DNA of 64,000 nt. Origin: Rhodotorula mucilaginosa (Eukaryota > Basidiomycota > Microbotryomycetes > Sporidiobolales > Sporidiobolaceae). The stretch is from NCBI GenBank assembly GCA_034406715.1, contig CP137870.1, positions 248,001-312,000 of the forward strand, given 5' to 3'. Made by a program: the position numbers and the translations under genes. Within the stretch, counting starts at the first letter, position 1. Each line of letters opens with the position of its first letter. Positions 47,784-58,113 of this stretch are shown here, one piece after another. Under the pieces are notes generated by a model that did no database searches, was not told the DNA's origin, and saw nothing but the letters and a program-made list of their open reading frames with translations.

Positions 47784-48512
47784 TTAGAGCTTGGCCACCT
47801 CGGTGAAGAACTTGATCTCGGTCTCCTTGGCGAGGCCCGACTTCATCAAGTTCTGGAACGGCTCTTGCGCCACTGCGCGCGCGCAAACGGGTTCGAGGGA
47901 GTACAGTTAGCGATCACCTATAGCGTCGGCCTAGCGATCGCCTATAGCGTCGGCCTTGTCGGAACATGCCAGGGTCCTTTTGCTGCGACGTACTGTGTGC
48001 CTTGATGCCGCCCTCGACGTCCTGGTCATATCTGTTCGAAAGAAGTTCCTTCGTCAACACCAGGCTGGTACCGTGGCCGGCCGAGGACAGTAAGCTTCGA
48101 ATTGGGTTTACTCACTCCTCGAAGAGACGGAACTCGTCTAAACGGTACGGGGGGAAGAAACGCAGGAGAAGTCAGTTCGGGAGAGTCCTCGGGATCCAGA
48201 GTTGGCTGGCCCAATGTCCACCCAGGCGGAAGGGGGAGCAGCGAGGTGGTGCGTATCCGAGGATGACAATTTCCTGCACATCGCTCACGCTGGTTCCACC
48301 TCGGACAGGAACAAGGATGACCAAAGAGGATTCAAGAGAGACTCACCTCCGTGCCTCGCGCAGCGGTACGTGAGGGTATAGGGCTCCTTGTCAGAGTTGG
48401 CACTCTTGACAGCGGCCTGCAACAGCTTCTCGAGCTCGTCGGCCTTGCCCTCCTTGGCAACCACACGGGCAAAAACGACACAGAGTCCGGACGAAGGCGG
48501 CTTGTCGGCCAT
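47784..48512 (-). CDS. Antibiotic-biosynthesis-monooxygenase (ABM) domain protein
   Basis: Four exons (48512-48347, 48137-48116, 48031-47994, 47872-47784) sum to 315 nt and 104 residues. The protein reads MADKPPSSGLCVVFARVVAK, EGKADELEKLLQAAVKSA, EPYTLTYRCARHGDEFRLFEEYDQD and HMAQEPFQNLMKSGLAKETEIKFFTEVAKL. This is the dimeric ferredoxin-like ABM fold (compare small proteins such as YgiN/HmoA), with the typical early F-RVVAKEGK, a central F-x-x-x-EEY strand and the H-x(6)-F helix. Such proteins are small oxygenases or heme/quinone-related enzymes; the substrate is unknown. Exon 2 is only 22 nt. The last intron (47873-47993) contains a 24-bp tandem duplication. It is divergent from the F-box gene over 302 bp. 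Confidence 0.85.
47908..47955. repeat. 24-bp tandem repeat, two copies, intronic
   Basis: Two adjacent 24-bp copies (47908-47931 and 47932-47955) differ at one base (A/G). Each contains TAGCGATC and CTATAGCGTCGG. They lie in the last intron of the ABM gene. Confidence 0.95.
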
Positions 48513-48814
48513 TCTCTGCAGGGCATTGGTCCGGGGGGTCAGCTCGGAGCAGAGGGTTCGCGCTCGCATTGTGAACAGGCTGCTCACGGTGTAGGTATGA
48601 GTAGATGCCGAAGCGTGACAGAAGAGAGAGAGGGAGAGAGAGACTGACCGACGTGCGGGGATGCCATCATCAGGAAGAAGTCCGAAAATCGAGAACGCCG
48701 GACTGCGCGAGGGGAGGCGTCGGACACGCACCCCGTCTCCTTAAAAGGCTCGCGGCCTGCAATCACCACACCCGCGCGACGGACCACTCGAAAGCTGACA
48801 CTCTCGACAAGGTC
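48513..48814. promoter_or_regulatory. Divergent promoter region, ABM protein / F-box protein
   Basis: 302 bp between divergent start codons, including a GAGAGAGGGAGAGAGAGA purine tract at about 48627-48644. No gene seen. Confidence 0.5.
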
Positions 48815-50347
48815 ATGGATGTCTCTGTACGCCTTGTCCCTTCGTCCGAGCGGGGGCATCTCGTCTGGACCTGACTCTGCATTGCGCGTCATCAGGCTCC
48901 CGCCACGCCCGCACAGCCCGACCGGCTCTCGAAGCTGCCGACAGAGCTGCTCGACATGATCTTTGACGACGCCTGGGCCAAGCAGCGGCCGTCCGGACCG
49001 ATCAACCGCGCCCTGTGCCCGTTCTACGACCGCTTCGCGTGGCGCTCCATCCGCATCGACTCGCCCGCTCGCCTCGCTCGCTTCTTCGAGCTCACCGACA
49101 AGCGTACGCATCTCGGACAGCTGTGCGAAGAGCTCCTCGTCCAGCTCCATCCGGCGGAGCTCGACAGGGCGACGTTGACGGGGTTGCTAGGCCGCACGCC
49201 GAACCTCAAAAAGCTCGTTCTCGCCGACCTCGCGAGCGAAGTCTTTGAGCATGTCTTGAACGGCACCAAGAGCAGTCTCCTGCCGAGGCACCTGCGCAAG
49301 CTCGATTTGTGGTGCACGACCGGAGACCGCAAAGACCCGTACCATCCGACGAATTGGTTGCTCCTCAATGACCTCAAGAGCCTGAACCAGCTCGCGCTCG
49401 ACTTGCGCAGCACAGGGACGCCGATCGGTCTTATCAAGAGCAAGAACGAGCTGCCCACGTGGTCTGGCATTACCGACCTCGAGATCGGGCTGCCGCAGAA
49501 GGGCCGCTCGAGCGTCTTGCAGTTGATCGCTTGCTTCCCAAACCTGCGCCGCCTTCAGCTCAGCAGCACGAGCTCTGTTCCCGATTTTGCAGGTCCTCTC
49601 GCTGCGCTGCAGGACCCCGGATCCCTTCAAGCGCTTGTCCTCATCGGCAACCCCAAGAAGGGCTGGACCGTCCCGGACGAAATCGAGCAGCTGACGAGCC
49701 TCCGCGACCTCAAGCTCGTTGGACATTGGCAACACCTGCCGTCGACCGATTTCGACCGTATTGGCGACCTGCCTCTGCGCCGCTTTGAACTCGGCCCCAA
49801 GAGCGATCTGCCGCTTGAATTATTTCTGTCCGCCGTACTGCGCCATGGCTGTCCGACCCTTGAGGCTGTGCATTTCGACAATCTGACAAGTCGCGTTGGC
49901 TACAAGGTCAAGAAACGTGACCTTCCTTTCACCTCGGAAGGCAAGATCCGGAAAATCCGCAAGAGCTTGCGCACTTGGCGCAATGGGAAGTGGACTAAAA
50001 CGTTCTCGGCCGTGCTTTTCGAAGAGGTGGTTCATGAGTGCCAGCACCGCAACATCAGCGTCAGCGGAACAAGCTTGCAGGCCCTCTATGTCGACGATCA
50101 CGTTGCCCTCATGGAGGACAGGATCAATGAGCTGCATGGCATGATCCGTGCGCGCCAATGGCGCCATACCGCCTACTCTGACTCTCGAAGCTCCTCTGCG
50201 GATGAGCAAGACTTCGACTGGAAGTCGGACGATGATACTGATTCGAATGCGGGAACCGACTCCGACTCGACCGTCGAAGACACCAGCTCGAGCTCCCAGG
50301 ATGATGCTGACCGAAGCTCTGAAGATGACGCGGATCTGAGCGACTGA
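48815..50347 (+). CDS. F-box / leucine-rich-repeat-like protein
   Basis: Exon 1 (48815-48826) encodes only MDVS. A GTACGC...CATCAG intron (48827-48895) joins it to APATPAQPDRLSKLPTELLD followed by MIFDDAW, an F-box-type opening (L-x-x-LPxELLxxI). The total is 487 residues. The body has irregular leucine-rich repeats, such as TPNLKKLVLADL, HLRKLDLWCTT, ITDLEIGLP, FPNLRRLQLSST and TSLRDLKLVG, as in substrate-binding parts of SCF ubiquitin ligases. The last 70 residues are Ser/Asp-rich and acidic, ending DDADLSD. The F-box is degenerate, so the SCF role is inferred. Basidiomycetes carry many fast-evolving genes of this type. Confidence 0.75.
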
Positions 50348-50813
50348 GCGAGGACAACTACAGTGATGCGAAGTCGGCCGACGCCTAGTGATAGAGCGGC
50401 ACGGACGACTACAAGCCTTTGTTCTCCGGGCTGCTGCCGCAGTACGCACTCTGATAGGACGTCGAACCGTGCTTGTTGGGCGCTTGGAATGCTTTGAGGT
50501 TGCTTGGACTACTCGCCGCGTTTGGAACCTGTCCCTAGTTCGCACGGAAGAGCCAGACCACATGCTGATACGAATGCAGCGAGAAATATTCAAAGTTGCA
50601 TTTAGAGGATGACCTTCACACGGGAAAGGACCTGCAGTCCGCTACACTTGCCATAGATGGTATTTCCGCGGCACAGTCCTGCCGAGCGGCGTCGGGTGAA
50701 CATCGACAGAAGCCGTCTCTGGAGATAGACGGCTCGAGTCTGAGAGACGGAGCAGAATTTCGTGCACTCGAAAACTTTCCAGGTTAATCCGTCAGGGCGA
50801 GCCTGATACCAGT
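50348..50813. other. Convergent intergenic region
   Basis: 466 bp of 3' flank between the F-box and acetyltransferase genes. No gene or repeat seen. Confidence 0.5.
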
Positions 50814-52037
50814 CTACATCGAGATGTCATTCTTGGCGGCGGATTTTGCACCCGGTAGCGGGACCACCAGACGTCGGTCTTCCGGGTCGATGGGCCCTTT
50901 TGGCGGATCCAGGTGCTTGAGGATGCGAGCAGGGCAACCACCGATGACGACGTTATCGGGGAAGTCGCCTTTGACGACCGCTCCGGCAGCAATTGTGCAG
51001 TCTGTCCGGAAGAAGGTCAGCACACAGAAAATCGCACGACACCTGCCAACGGAGCGAAACAGACTGTTGCCGATCTTGCACGGTCCGATAATCTTGACAC
51101 CGCCTCCGATCCACATGTCGTCGCCGAGCTCGACTGGGTAAGCACGCTCGTAGCCTGCGATTCGCTCGTCGACGTGAATTGAGTGCGTGGCGCAATAAAC
51201 GTGGACACCTGATCCGATCCGAGGGAGAGCCATTTCAGCACAACAACCACGACGCCCCCTGAAGCGAGCGTTTGGCTGCCGGCCTCGCGCTCACCTGGAC
51301 CCATCACCATGCGCTCGCCGAACGAGATCTTGGCGCAGTCGAGGAAGACGGCGCCGAAATTTGCGTAAAAATCTCCCTTGAACTCGATGTTGTAGCTGCG
51401 GGCGAGGGGTCACCGGTCAACTTGGGAGGTCCGAGGCGGCTTCACTTGCGCTGAGTCGTACCCATAGTCGACGTAGAGAGGAGGCTCGATACCGATCGAG
51501 CGAGTCCTCTCAAGCGGAATTTTGAAAAGGTCCGCGAGATGTTGAAGCCGCGAATCCGGCCCGTAGAAATCGGAGAGCTCAAAGTCCTCGCGCCACTCGT
51601 TGAAGGGGTGGTTCTGTTGTTGCGTATCCGACAGTCAAATTCAGCTGGACGGGAGGACTTCGTCGCGCAAACCCACATTGTATTTCTGGTTGCGAAAGCA
51701 AAGAGGATCAGTCTCGCCTCTCCGATCACTGACGGTGAAGAGGTCCGCAGATGCTGACGTACTTGGCAAAGTGTACGAGCAAGCAGGCGATCCTTCGTCA
51801 ATTCCTGCAGGCAAGCAGAGCGTTGGCAGACTGCTCTACGCGGCGGCACTTCGCGACAAACCTTGTCGTCAAGTGCGAGGTAGCTTTGCTAGGCATCCCG
51901 AAGTCAGCTCGGACCATTGTATGACTTGCACGACTGCTCGTACGGACTCACGCGAGCCCCTTGACCATCTTTTCGCGCTCTGAGAGGGCTTTGAACGCCG
52001 CGAGTTCATCAGCGGAAGCCTTTTCAAAGTCGGGCAT
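50814..52037 (-). CDS. Hexapeptide-repeat O-acetyltransferase (maltose/galactoside acetyltransferase type)
   Basis: The start reads MPDFEKASADELAAFKALSEREKMVKGLA, in two parts across an exon, joined to YLALDDK; this is the N-terminal Mac domain of maltose/NodL-type acetyltransferases. The later exons give the left-handed beta-helix: GSGVHVYCATHSIHVDERI, ELGDDMWIGGGVKIIGPCKIG, DCTIAAGAVVKGDFPDNVVIGGCPARILKHL. The catalytic His is the one in CATHSIH. It ends AAKNDISM with TAG at 50816-50814. The enzymes move acetyl from acetyl-CoA to a sugar hydroxyl; the physiological substrate in fungi is unclear. A C-terminal extension after KHL is longer than in bacterial homologs. Introns are at about 51000-51060, 51230-51290 and several more upstream. 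Confidence 0.88.
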
Positions 52038-52602
52038 GGCGGTAAAGCAAGAGTCGCGAAGTCAGATCAGCGAGCGAGCAGTCGAGTACGTGAAGTGTCG
52101 GAGAGCGGATCAGGCAGCGTGTGCATGCTGCAGCTCGCAGCCAAGCCCCCGCCCGCGTCACCACAAGCGGGGGAAATTTGGCCGGTGGCTCATGGACAGT
52201 GCGCCGGCCCGCGGCAGATTTGAGAAGAAATTGGCCGGTCCAGAGAGACGTGGTGCGGAAAGGTGTCGAAAGCTCGGCAATCGGAGAGCTTGCTTTGTGA
52301 GATGCTATTTCTGTGGAAGTGACGGGCGTGGTCGGTGGTAACCGCATCCAAGCGCCCCTCTCTCGCAGGGACCCGACAGGACTTTCGCTCGTCCAAGAAG
52401 AGCGAAGGCAAGCTCCGTAAGTCTCCGCTCGGGGCCAAGGTCTCGTCTGCGGAAAAGTGTCAGCATAAGGGAGGGAGGACATTACGAGCGGCGAGGCTTG
52501 GAAGGCCGACGGGGAAACGGGATACTCGAATCGAAACCTTCTCAGGCTCGTCTCGAGTGCGTAAGCTGGCCGACTCGGTCCGGATCGTCGACCCTAGCCC
52601 TG
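52038..52602. other. Upstream region of the acetyltransferase gene
   Basis: 565 bp between the POL12 stop and the acetyltransferase start, same strand. One long minus-strand frame (52024-52482) lacks family features and overlaps the acetyltransferase start, so it was not called. No repeats seen. Confidence 0.5.
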
Positions 52603-55274
52603 TTACACCTTGATGATGTCTACCCGACAGCGTTCCCAAACCCGATGCTCGACCGGCTCGTCCGGCTCGCCACCAATGTCGACCATGCCCGATTGCGCGA
52701 GCTCGGTCAGGTTCTCCTTGTCCATCGGGTGGATCGTTAACCGAGCGAACGTTCCCGCGGAAGCTTCTTGCGAGGCTTTGGTGAGGAACGACGGGTTCAG
52801 GAAGACAGTCGAGTCGACGATCTGCTCGCGCGAAATGCTTTTTGGTCAGTTTACTTCTGTCGCGGAGCACTTCAGCCGTACAGAGAAGACACTGACTCGG
52901 GTGAAGTGTTTTTGGATGGAAGGCGTAATGACGATATCGGGTCCGTCGCTGCCCATCTTGACGAGGTCGTAATGCGTAATGTCCAGGTTCAGCGGGTCGA
53001 GCATCTTGGACGGCGGCGGTGACGGGAAGATTGGATAAAAGCTGTCGCACGAAAGGTCACCGGAATCAGTTATCGCTCGTGGCACGTGGGTTGTTATATA
53101 GAAGGGGATTCTCACCTGCGATGCCGCAAGAGCTGCCGACAGGTCCTCGCCATGACATCTTTCGCGAGCGGATCTTCCGTCCCGGGTTCGGGCGGTTCCA
53201 CGTCCGGCGCTTTCCGGAAGAACTCTTGCGATTTGAGGGACCACAAGACGTCGACAGAGGTGACGGCGAACGACACCTCGTTGATGCTGAACATGGTGGG
53301 GTTGGGCAGCATGCGGATGTTCTGAAAGAGCCCACGACGATAGAATCAGCGTTCGCCCAAGTCTGAGCAAAGTATCGCGGCCACGAGCAGAGTCGGTCTC
53401 ACCTTGCCGAGACCGAGTTCAGGATCCTTGACGAAGGGCGCCTGCGGGAACGCCGCATGCGGGTTGACCAGGTCGCGACCGTTCGGAATGAGCAAGACGG
53501 CCGTCCTCGGACTCGCCGCGACGAGCGACGTGAGTTTGCTCGCGATGCGGTGGCGGAACATGGCGGCAGGGAGTTCGTCGACTTCGCCGCGGACGATGAG
53601 AGGGTGGGCGGAATCGATAAAAGGTCCGGTCTGCAGGGGAAAGATGCGCGACAATCCGGATCAGTCCATTGTCCAGCGGAGCGGTGTATAGCTCAGGGTC
53701 AAGCTTCAGCAATGCAACGCTGTTCTCACCAGGATGAGCACGTCCGGTTTCTCCTGCTTGGCCAACCCGATCAGAGCTTCGAGCGGCTCGAATTCGAGAT
53801 CGCTCTCGAGCGTATAAGGTCCCGCCGCAACGAGAACGCTCATGGGGTTTCCGCCGAGCTGTTTCGGGCCGGTGCCGTACTGCTTCTCGAGCAGGGAGGA
53901 GGGAGCTGTGTAGGTCGCATCGATCGGTGGCATCTACGCGGAGGGGCAGGAACGAGGTCAGTCTAGAAGCGCACATAATTAAAAGTCGGCCTGACCCAGT
54001 GGTCGTACGGTCACGAGAGGGAGCAGAATTGTACTCACCATCAACACCTCCTTGACCGCAAAGAGTTTTCCACCTCCGTTGATCCCCCTGAGCCCGACCA
54101 AGCACCCCGGGAACATGCCGATCCCTCCCGCTCCAGGAGGTCCGCCTCGGACCTTCATGTCGGGTTCGAATTTGAGCAAGACGCGTTGACCGGATCCGAG
54201 CATTCGGGACGACTCGAGCCAGGTCGAGGTTTCGGTCATCTTTGCCGCGTCCGTTTCGGGGCACAATCGCCCGACGACGAGGATCTCGTCCTGGTGGGCG
54301 TGATATAGAATGGTCAGTAGCGGAACAGGTATGCGTGCAGTGCGACAAGTCTTTGCCGCACCTGCGCCTGGATGGTCGGATCGCCGAGCTCTTCAATCTG
54401 GTAGTACTCTTTGAAGATCTCGGCCGCTTCGTCGATCAGGGAGTCGAGCACTACGGCGTGAAAGGGAGCAGAACGCAGGGAGCTGCTCAGTTCTCGTTCG
54501 TCCGCGCAGACGAGCGAAGAAAAGGTAAGCGCAGGAAAAGCTGTTCGCCGCACCTTCACTCCTCTCCATCGCCCGCTCGAACGCAATCCGGTACGCATAA
54601 TCCGCCGGGTTGGTCGTCGCAGTCAAGGCGACCCTCGTCGCGTTCGAGACCAGTTGGTCCGAAGTTGGAAGCGGCAGTTCGGGATTCAGAGACTCTTGTA
54701 CGGTGAGACGGGACGGACGCGCCGAGAACGGGATGAGTGGTTTCGCGGGCGTGGAAGGGATCGAAGTTCCTGGCGGGGCGGGACCTGCGGGTGAAGAGAA
54801 GCTGCGGAAAAATTGGGGTCCGGTCAAGACCCAGATCGGAAGCGGATTAGGGCTTCTCCTCCCCCGACTTTAGCAAGAGAGAACTCGATCAGAGACGTAC
54901 GCCATCCCGACCGGACTCGATTCGCCCCCTCCTCCTCCAAGACGACTCGGCCCCGGCCCGTTCGTCCGTCCCAAATACGGCGTCGAATCACCCCCCTTGA
55001 GCGGCGAGGAGGACAAGTGGTGGTGGCCGCCCGGCGTGGTCCGCGACGAGGCGGATCCATCCCTGCCTGCGACTGGACGGGGTCGCTTCGGAGTCGCGTC
55101 ACTGTTGCCGATGGCAAAGCTGGGGAAAGATATTGGTGACGAAGGTCAACTCTGTCGGACTATAGGGGCAGGGAAGAGTGAGGGCAGACGACGCAACAGG
55201 TTGTCGACCGAGAAGCCGCCGCCTCCTCCTGATCCGCCACTTGCGCCGTTCGACTGCGTTTTCCTAGCTTGCAT
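52603..55274 (-). CDS. POL12: DNA polymerase alpha subunit B (Pol12)
   Basis: Pol12 is the regulatory B subunit of the polymerase alpha-primase complex that starts DNA replication. The N-terminus is low complexity (MQARKTQSNGASGGSGGGGG), then ATPKRPRPVAG, SSPLKGGDSTPYLGRTNGPGPSRLG. The core gives TGPQFFRSFSSPAG, the OB-type segment SRMLGSGQRVLLKFEPDM, PGCLVGLRGINGGG, and the inactive phosphoesterase domain: MSVLVAAGPYTLESDLEFEPL, EKPDVLIL then TGPFIDSAHPLI, TAVLLIPNGRDLVNPHAAFP. The C-terminus SFYPIFPSPPPSKMLDP, VITPSIQKHFTRV and GTFARLTIHPMDKE is diagnostic. The last codons are DIIKV with TAA at 52605-52603. ATG at 55274 is the best in-frame start; an N-terminal helical domain may be short or missed. 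An ACGCGT box lies 78 bp upstream. Confidence 0.92.
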
Positions 55275-55351
55275 CGTAGTCCGTGTACCTCCTCGTGTGC
55301 AGTGAGCTGCACCGGCCTGCAGGGGTTGATGCTGATGAGTTCACGCGAGCC

Positions 55352-55357
55352 ACGCGT
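55352..55357. promoter_or_regulatory. ACGCGT (MCB-like) box upstream of POL12
   Basis: The hexamer sits 78 bp before the POL12 ATG and is followed by several ACGCGA variants within 30 bp. In yeasts ACGCGT binds MBF and drives G1/S expression. The site is seen; its use here is inferred. Confidence 0.5.
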
Positions 55358-55478
55358 TCGAGACGCGACAGACGCGACGATTTGATTTTGCTTCCGCGCG
55401 AAGCTTGCAAATCTTTCTCTTCTCTCGCGGCGGACCACTCACTCGAAAAGGAACGACACGATGCAATGCAATACGAAC

Positions 55479-55526
55479 AGCAAAGCGGCATGAGACGCAA
55501 ATCGGCATGTCTCATGCCGCTTTGCT
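55479..55526. other. Perfect 17-bp inverted repeat spanning the DUT1 stop codon
   Basis: Arms 55479-55495 (AGCAAAGCGGCATGAGA) and 55510-55526 are exact reverse complements around a 14-nt loop, extendable by one C-G pair. The DUT1 stop (55514-55512) lies inside one arm. In the DUT1 mRNA a shorter competing stem (GGCATG-AGA-CATGCC) is also possible. Confidence 0.9.
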
Positions 55527-56470
55527 CCCGTTCTCCGATTCAGGGACCGGCACCGGTTCCTCCGCTGCGACTCCGGCGACAGCTCCGAACCCGCCGGTCG
55601 AGCCGAACCCGCCCGCGCCGCGGACCGTCTCGGCGAGGCTCTCGACTTCCTGCACCTCCGGAGTGACGATCCGTTCGAGGATGAGCTGGGCAACGCGGTC
55701 GCCTTGCTTGACTGCGAGCGGGGCGCGACGGAAACGAGTTAGGCCGATTCGGTTTGCTCTGCCCAGACCGGCGGGCGCATCAAGGGAGAGAGACACTCCG
55801 CAAGTGCGAGACGCAGACCAGAGGTACGGCGAGAGAGTACCGTCGCTTGGTCGATTGCCCTACCGGCGAAGGCTCACCTTCAAAGTCGGTCTGCGAGAGG
55901 TTGAACAGCAACACCTTGACTTCTCCTCGGTAGTCGGCGTCAATCACACCCGCACCGGTATCGATCATGTGCTTGCTCGCTGTTGCGGGACGAGGGAGGT
56001 GTGCGTCCAATGGCCGGAAGATGTCAGCCGTTTCGGTCAAGCTTTTTAAGACGAAAGTCAAGCGGCGGCACAATCAGCCTGCAAGGGACGCACCGAGTCC
56101 ACTTCGGGGAGCGACGCGGCCGTAGGTTCCTTCCGGGACTGCGATGGCGAGTCCGGTACTGATCAAAGCCTTGCCCTGGGCAGGGACCGACTTGTCCTCG
56201 GCGCTGCAGCAGCAAAATCCAACAAGGGTCAGGCAGGTCTGGGTGTGGTGAGCGCGCGAGGTGATTGCGCGGACGGACGCACGAGTAGAGATCATAGCCT
56301 GCTGCGAGTGCGCTGCCCCTCGTCGGGAGCTGGGCGGCTTGAGAGAGACGCTGGACGAGGAACGAAGCGGCGGTGGTCGAGGCGGACATGGTGGTGTTGG
56401 CGGATTCAGGCTTGTCGCGCTTGGCTGGGTGGGTCGAGGCGGCAGTTGTCGGTGACGGTGAACGCTTCAT
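55512..56470 (-). CDS. DUT1: Deoxyuridine triphosphatase (dUTPase)
   Basis: dUTPase hydrolyses dUTP to dUMP and pyrophosphate, keeping uracil out of DNA; trimeric enzyme. All five family motifs are seen in order: AAGYDLYS (1), [10 protein letters not shown] (2), [20 protein letters not shown] (3, written as one 20-residue block), [10 protein letters not shown] (4) and [10 protein letters not shown] (5). The N-terminus ([20 protein letters not shown]) is basic and Ser/Pro-rich, possibly a nuclear targeting tail, and precedes a second ATG. The C-terminus extends about 25 residues beyond motif 5 ([10 protein letters not shown]). Three short introns lie near 56205-56295, 56000-56090 and 55720-55880. 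POL12 follows on the same strand after 237 bp. A palindromic ACGCGT site lies 71 bp before the ATG. Confidence 0.95.
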
Positions 56471-56535
56471 GCAGCTACAGAGCGGGGCCTGAGTGGGAAG
56501 GGAGAGAGCCGGGGGAAGGACGCGACTTGCTCACG

Positions 56536-56551
56536 TCGAGACGCGTCTCGA
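56536..56551. promoter_or_regulatory. 16-bp perfect palindrome centred on an ACGCGT box
   Basis: TCGAGACGCGTCTCGA reads the same on both strands; the MCB-like ACGCGT is at 56541-56546, 71 bp before the DUT1 ATG and about 190 bp before the myosin light chain ATG. Confidence 0.6.
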
Positions 56552-56740
56552 GTCTGAGAGAGGCGGATCTCGAGAGCTCTATGCACGTCAGCTGGCTGGC
56601 TATAGAGACCCGCAGTCTGATCCGCCTTGCTACCCGGCCCCGCCTGCTCAACCCTCGCACGCTCGCACCGCTTCCACTTCTTCGACCGTCGACCCACCGT
56701 CCGTCGTTCGTCTCATCACTCAACTTGACGACTACAAGCT

Positions 56741-57646
56741 ATGGCCAGCACCGGCCTCGGACTCGGCAGACCTTCAGCAGACTCGGGCTCAAAAGCAGCG
56801 AGGGGGCGGCATCCTCGCGAGTCGAGCGGCGCCTATACCGTCTTTGATGTGAGCACCCCCCTCCTCCCTCCCTCGATTTCCCCGACCTCGCTGACGGGGA
56901 TGCTTCCGCTCGAGCAGCCTCAGCAAGTCCAAGTGTTCCGAGAAGCTTTCAACGTGCGTTTCCTGCCTGTTCAGGTGTTCCGGGCGGGCAGGCAAACTGA
57001 CTTACCCGGATGGACAGCTCTGCGACCAAGACGGAGACGGCGTGATCTCGCGCTCAGACCTTGAAGGTCTGCTCGCTTCGCTCGGTGCGTTGCCGTCATC
57101 CGACCGAGCAAAGAGTACGGTCTAGCCCCAGCAGAACCTGACGCCAAGCACAACTGTCTCTTCGTGGTGCCCCATTGCACAGGCCAATCCGTCAACCCCG
57201 ACAAGCTCGCCTCCCTCCTCTCTACGCCGTCCTCGACTCCCCTGAATTTCACCACCTTCGTCACCCTCCTCGCTTCTCACCTCTCGCCGCTCGATCCAGA
57301 ACCCGAGTTGTTGACCGCGTTTGCGAGTTTCGACGAAGACGAGAGCGGGTTTGTCCGAGTCGAGGATCTCAAACAGGCGTTGGCGAGTGGGAGGGAAGGA
57401 CTAAATGAAGACGAGGTGAGTGCTTCGTACCATCTCACTTCTACGCTGATGAGCATGTGAGGAATGTGCATGTCGCTGACCGGTCGCGGAGCTCGAAAAC
57501 CATTCCAGATCGACGCCCTCCTCCACGCGCCCTTCTACGATCCCAAGACGCGCAAGTTCAATTACCGCTTGTTCTGCCAGACGCTGCGCGTCACCGATCC
57601 GGACGATGAGCCAGAGCAGCAGCAGCAGCACTCGACGGCCCCGTGA
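56741..57646 (+). CDS. Myosin regulatory light chain-type EF-hand protein
   Basis: Spliced exons read MASTGLGLGRPSADSGSKAA...AYTVFD, PQQVQVFREAFN, LCDQDGDGVISRSDLEGLLASL, GQSVNPDKLASLLSTP and LNFTTFVTLLASHLSPLDPE, then LLTAFASFDEDESGFVRVEDL and IDALLHAPFYDPKTRKFNYRLF. EF-hand 1 (DQDGDGVISRSD) is canonical, and a second loop (DEDESGFVRVED) is partly so. The order FxEAFxxxDxDxDGxI...LGQ...NFxxFVxLL matches regulatory light chains (fission-yeast Rlc1 type), which bind the neck of type II myosin in the cytokinetic ring. A Gln-rich tail ends HSTAP with TGA at 57644-57646. Introns follow D-V-F-D, EAFN and SLG. It could instead be another calmodulin-fold light chain. Confidence 0.83.
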
Positions 57647-58113
57647 GCTGAACCGGCTGGCAGATTTCGCTCTTCCTCTCGCAGAGACACCCTGATGTGT
57701 TTAGCTTTGTTCTGTTGTGGCACCCGATAGTCGCTCGTTTCCTGTTGTACCAAGGATCCTTTTTGCCCCCCACATCTTCTCTGACAAGTTGGCCGCTCAA
57801 TTAAGAGGCCGTAAGCCACAATATCTGCGCTCAGCAGCGTGGGTGGACCACAGACTCCTCCCGAGGTGAACGATACAGACAATTAGGGATTGGACATGAT
57901 CCCGCTTTGCGGGGCTCTACGGACGGGGCAAGAGAGAAGGTTCGTACTATGAGTGGAACAACATGGAGAAGAGATGGAAGGCAAGTGTCTGTGATGAAAG
58001 AAAACCCCAGAGAAAGACCGTAATGGGAAAGGGCCGTAAGATTCGTTAGGTGGTGGGATAGGAGAATAATGGGTACAAAGTGAGGAAGAACACCACTGGC
58101 CGATGAAGTCGGA
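57647..58113. other. Convergent intergenic region
   Basis: 467 bp of 3' flank between the light chain and the DUF7137-like gene. No gene or repeat seen. Confidence 0.5.
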
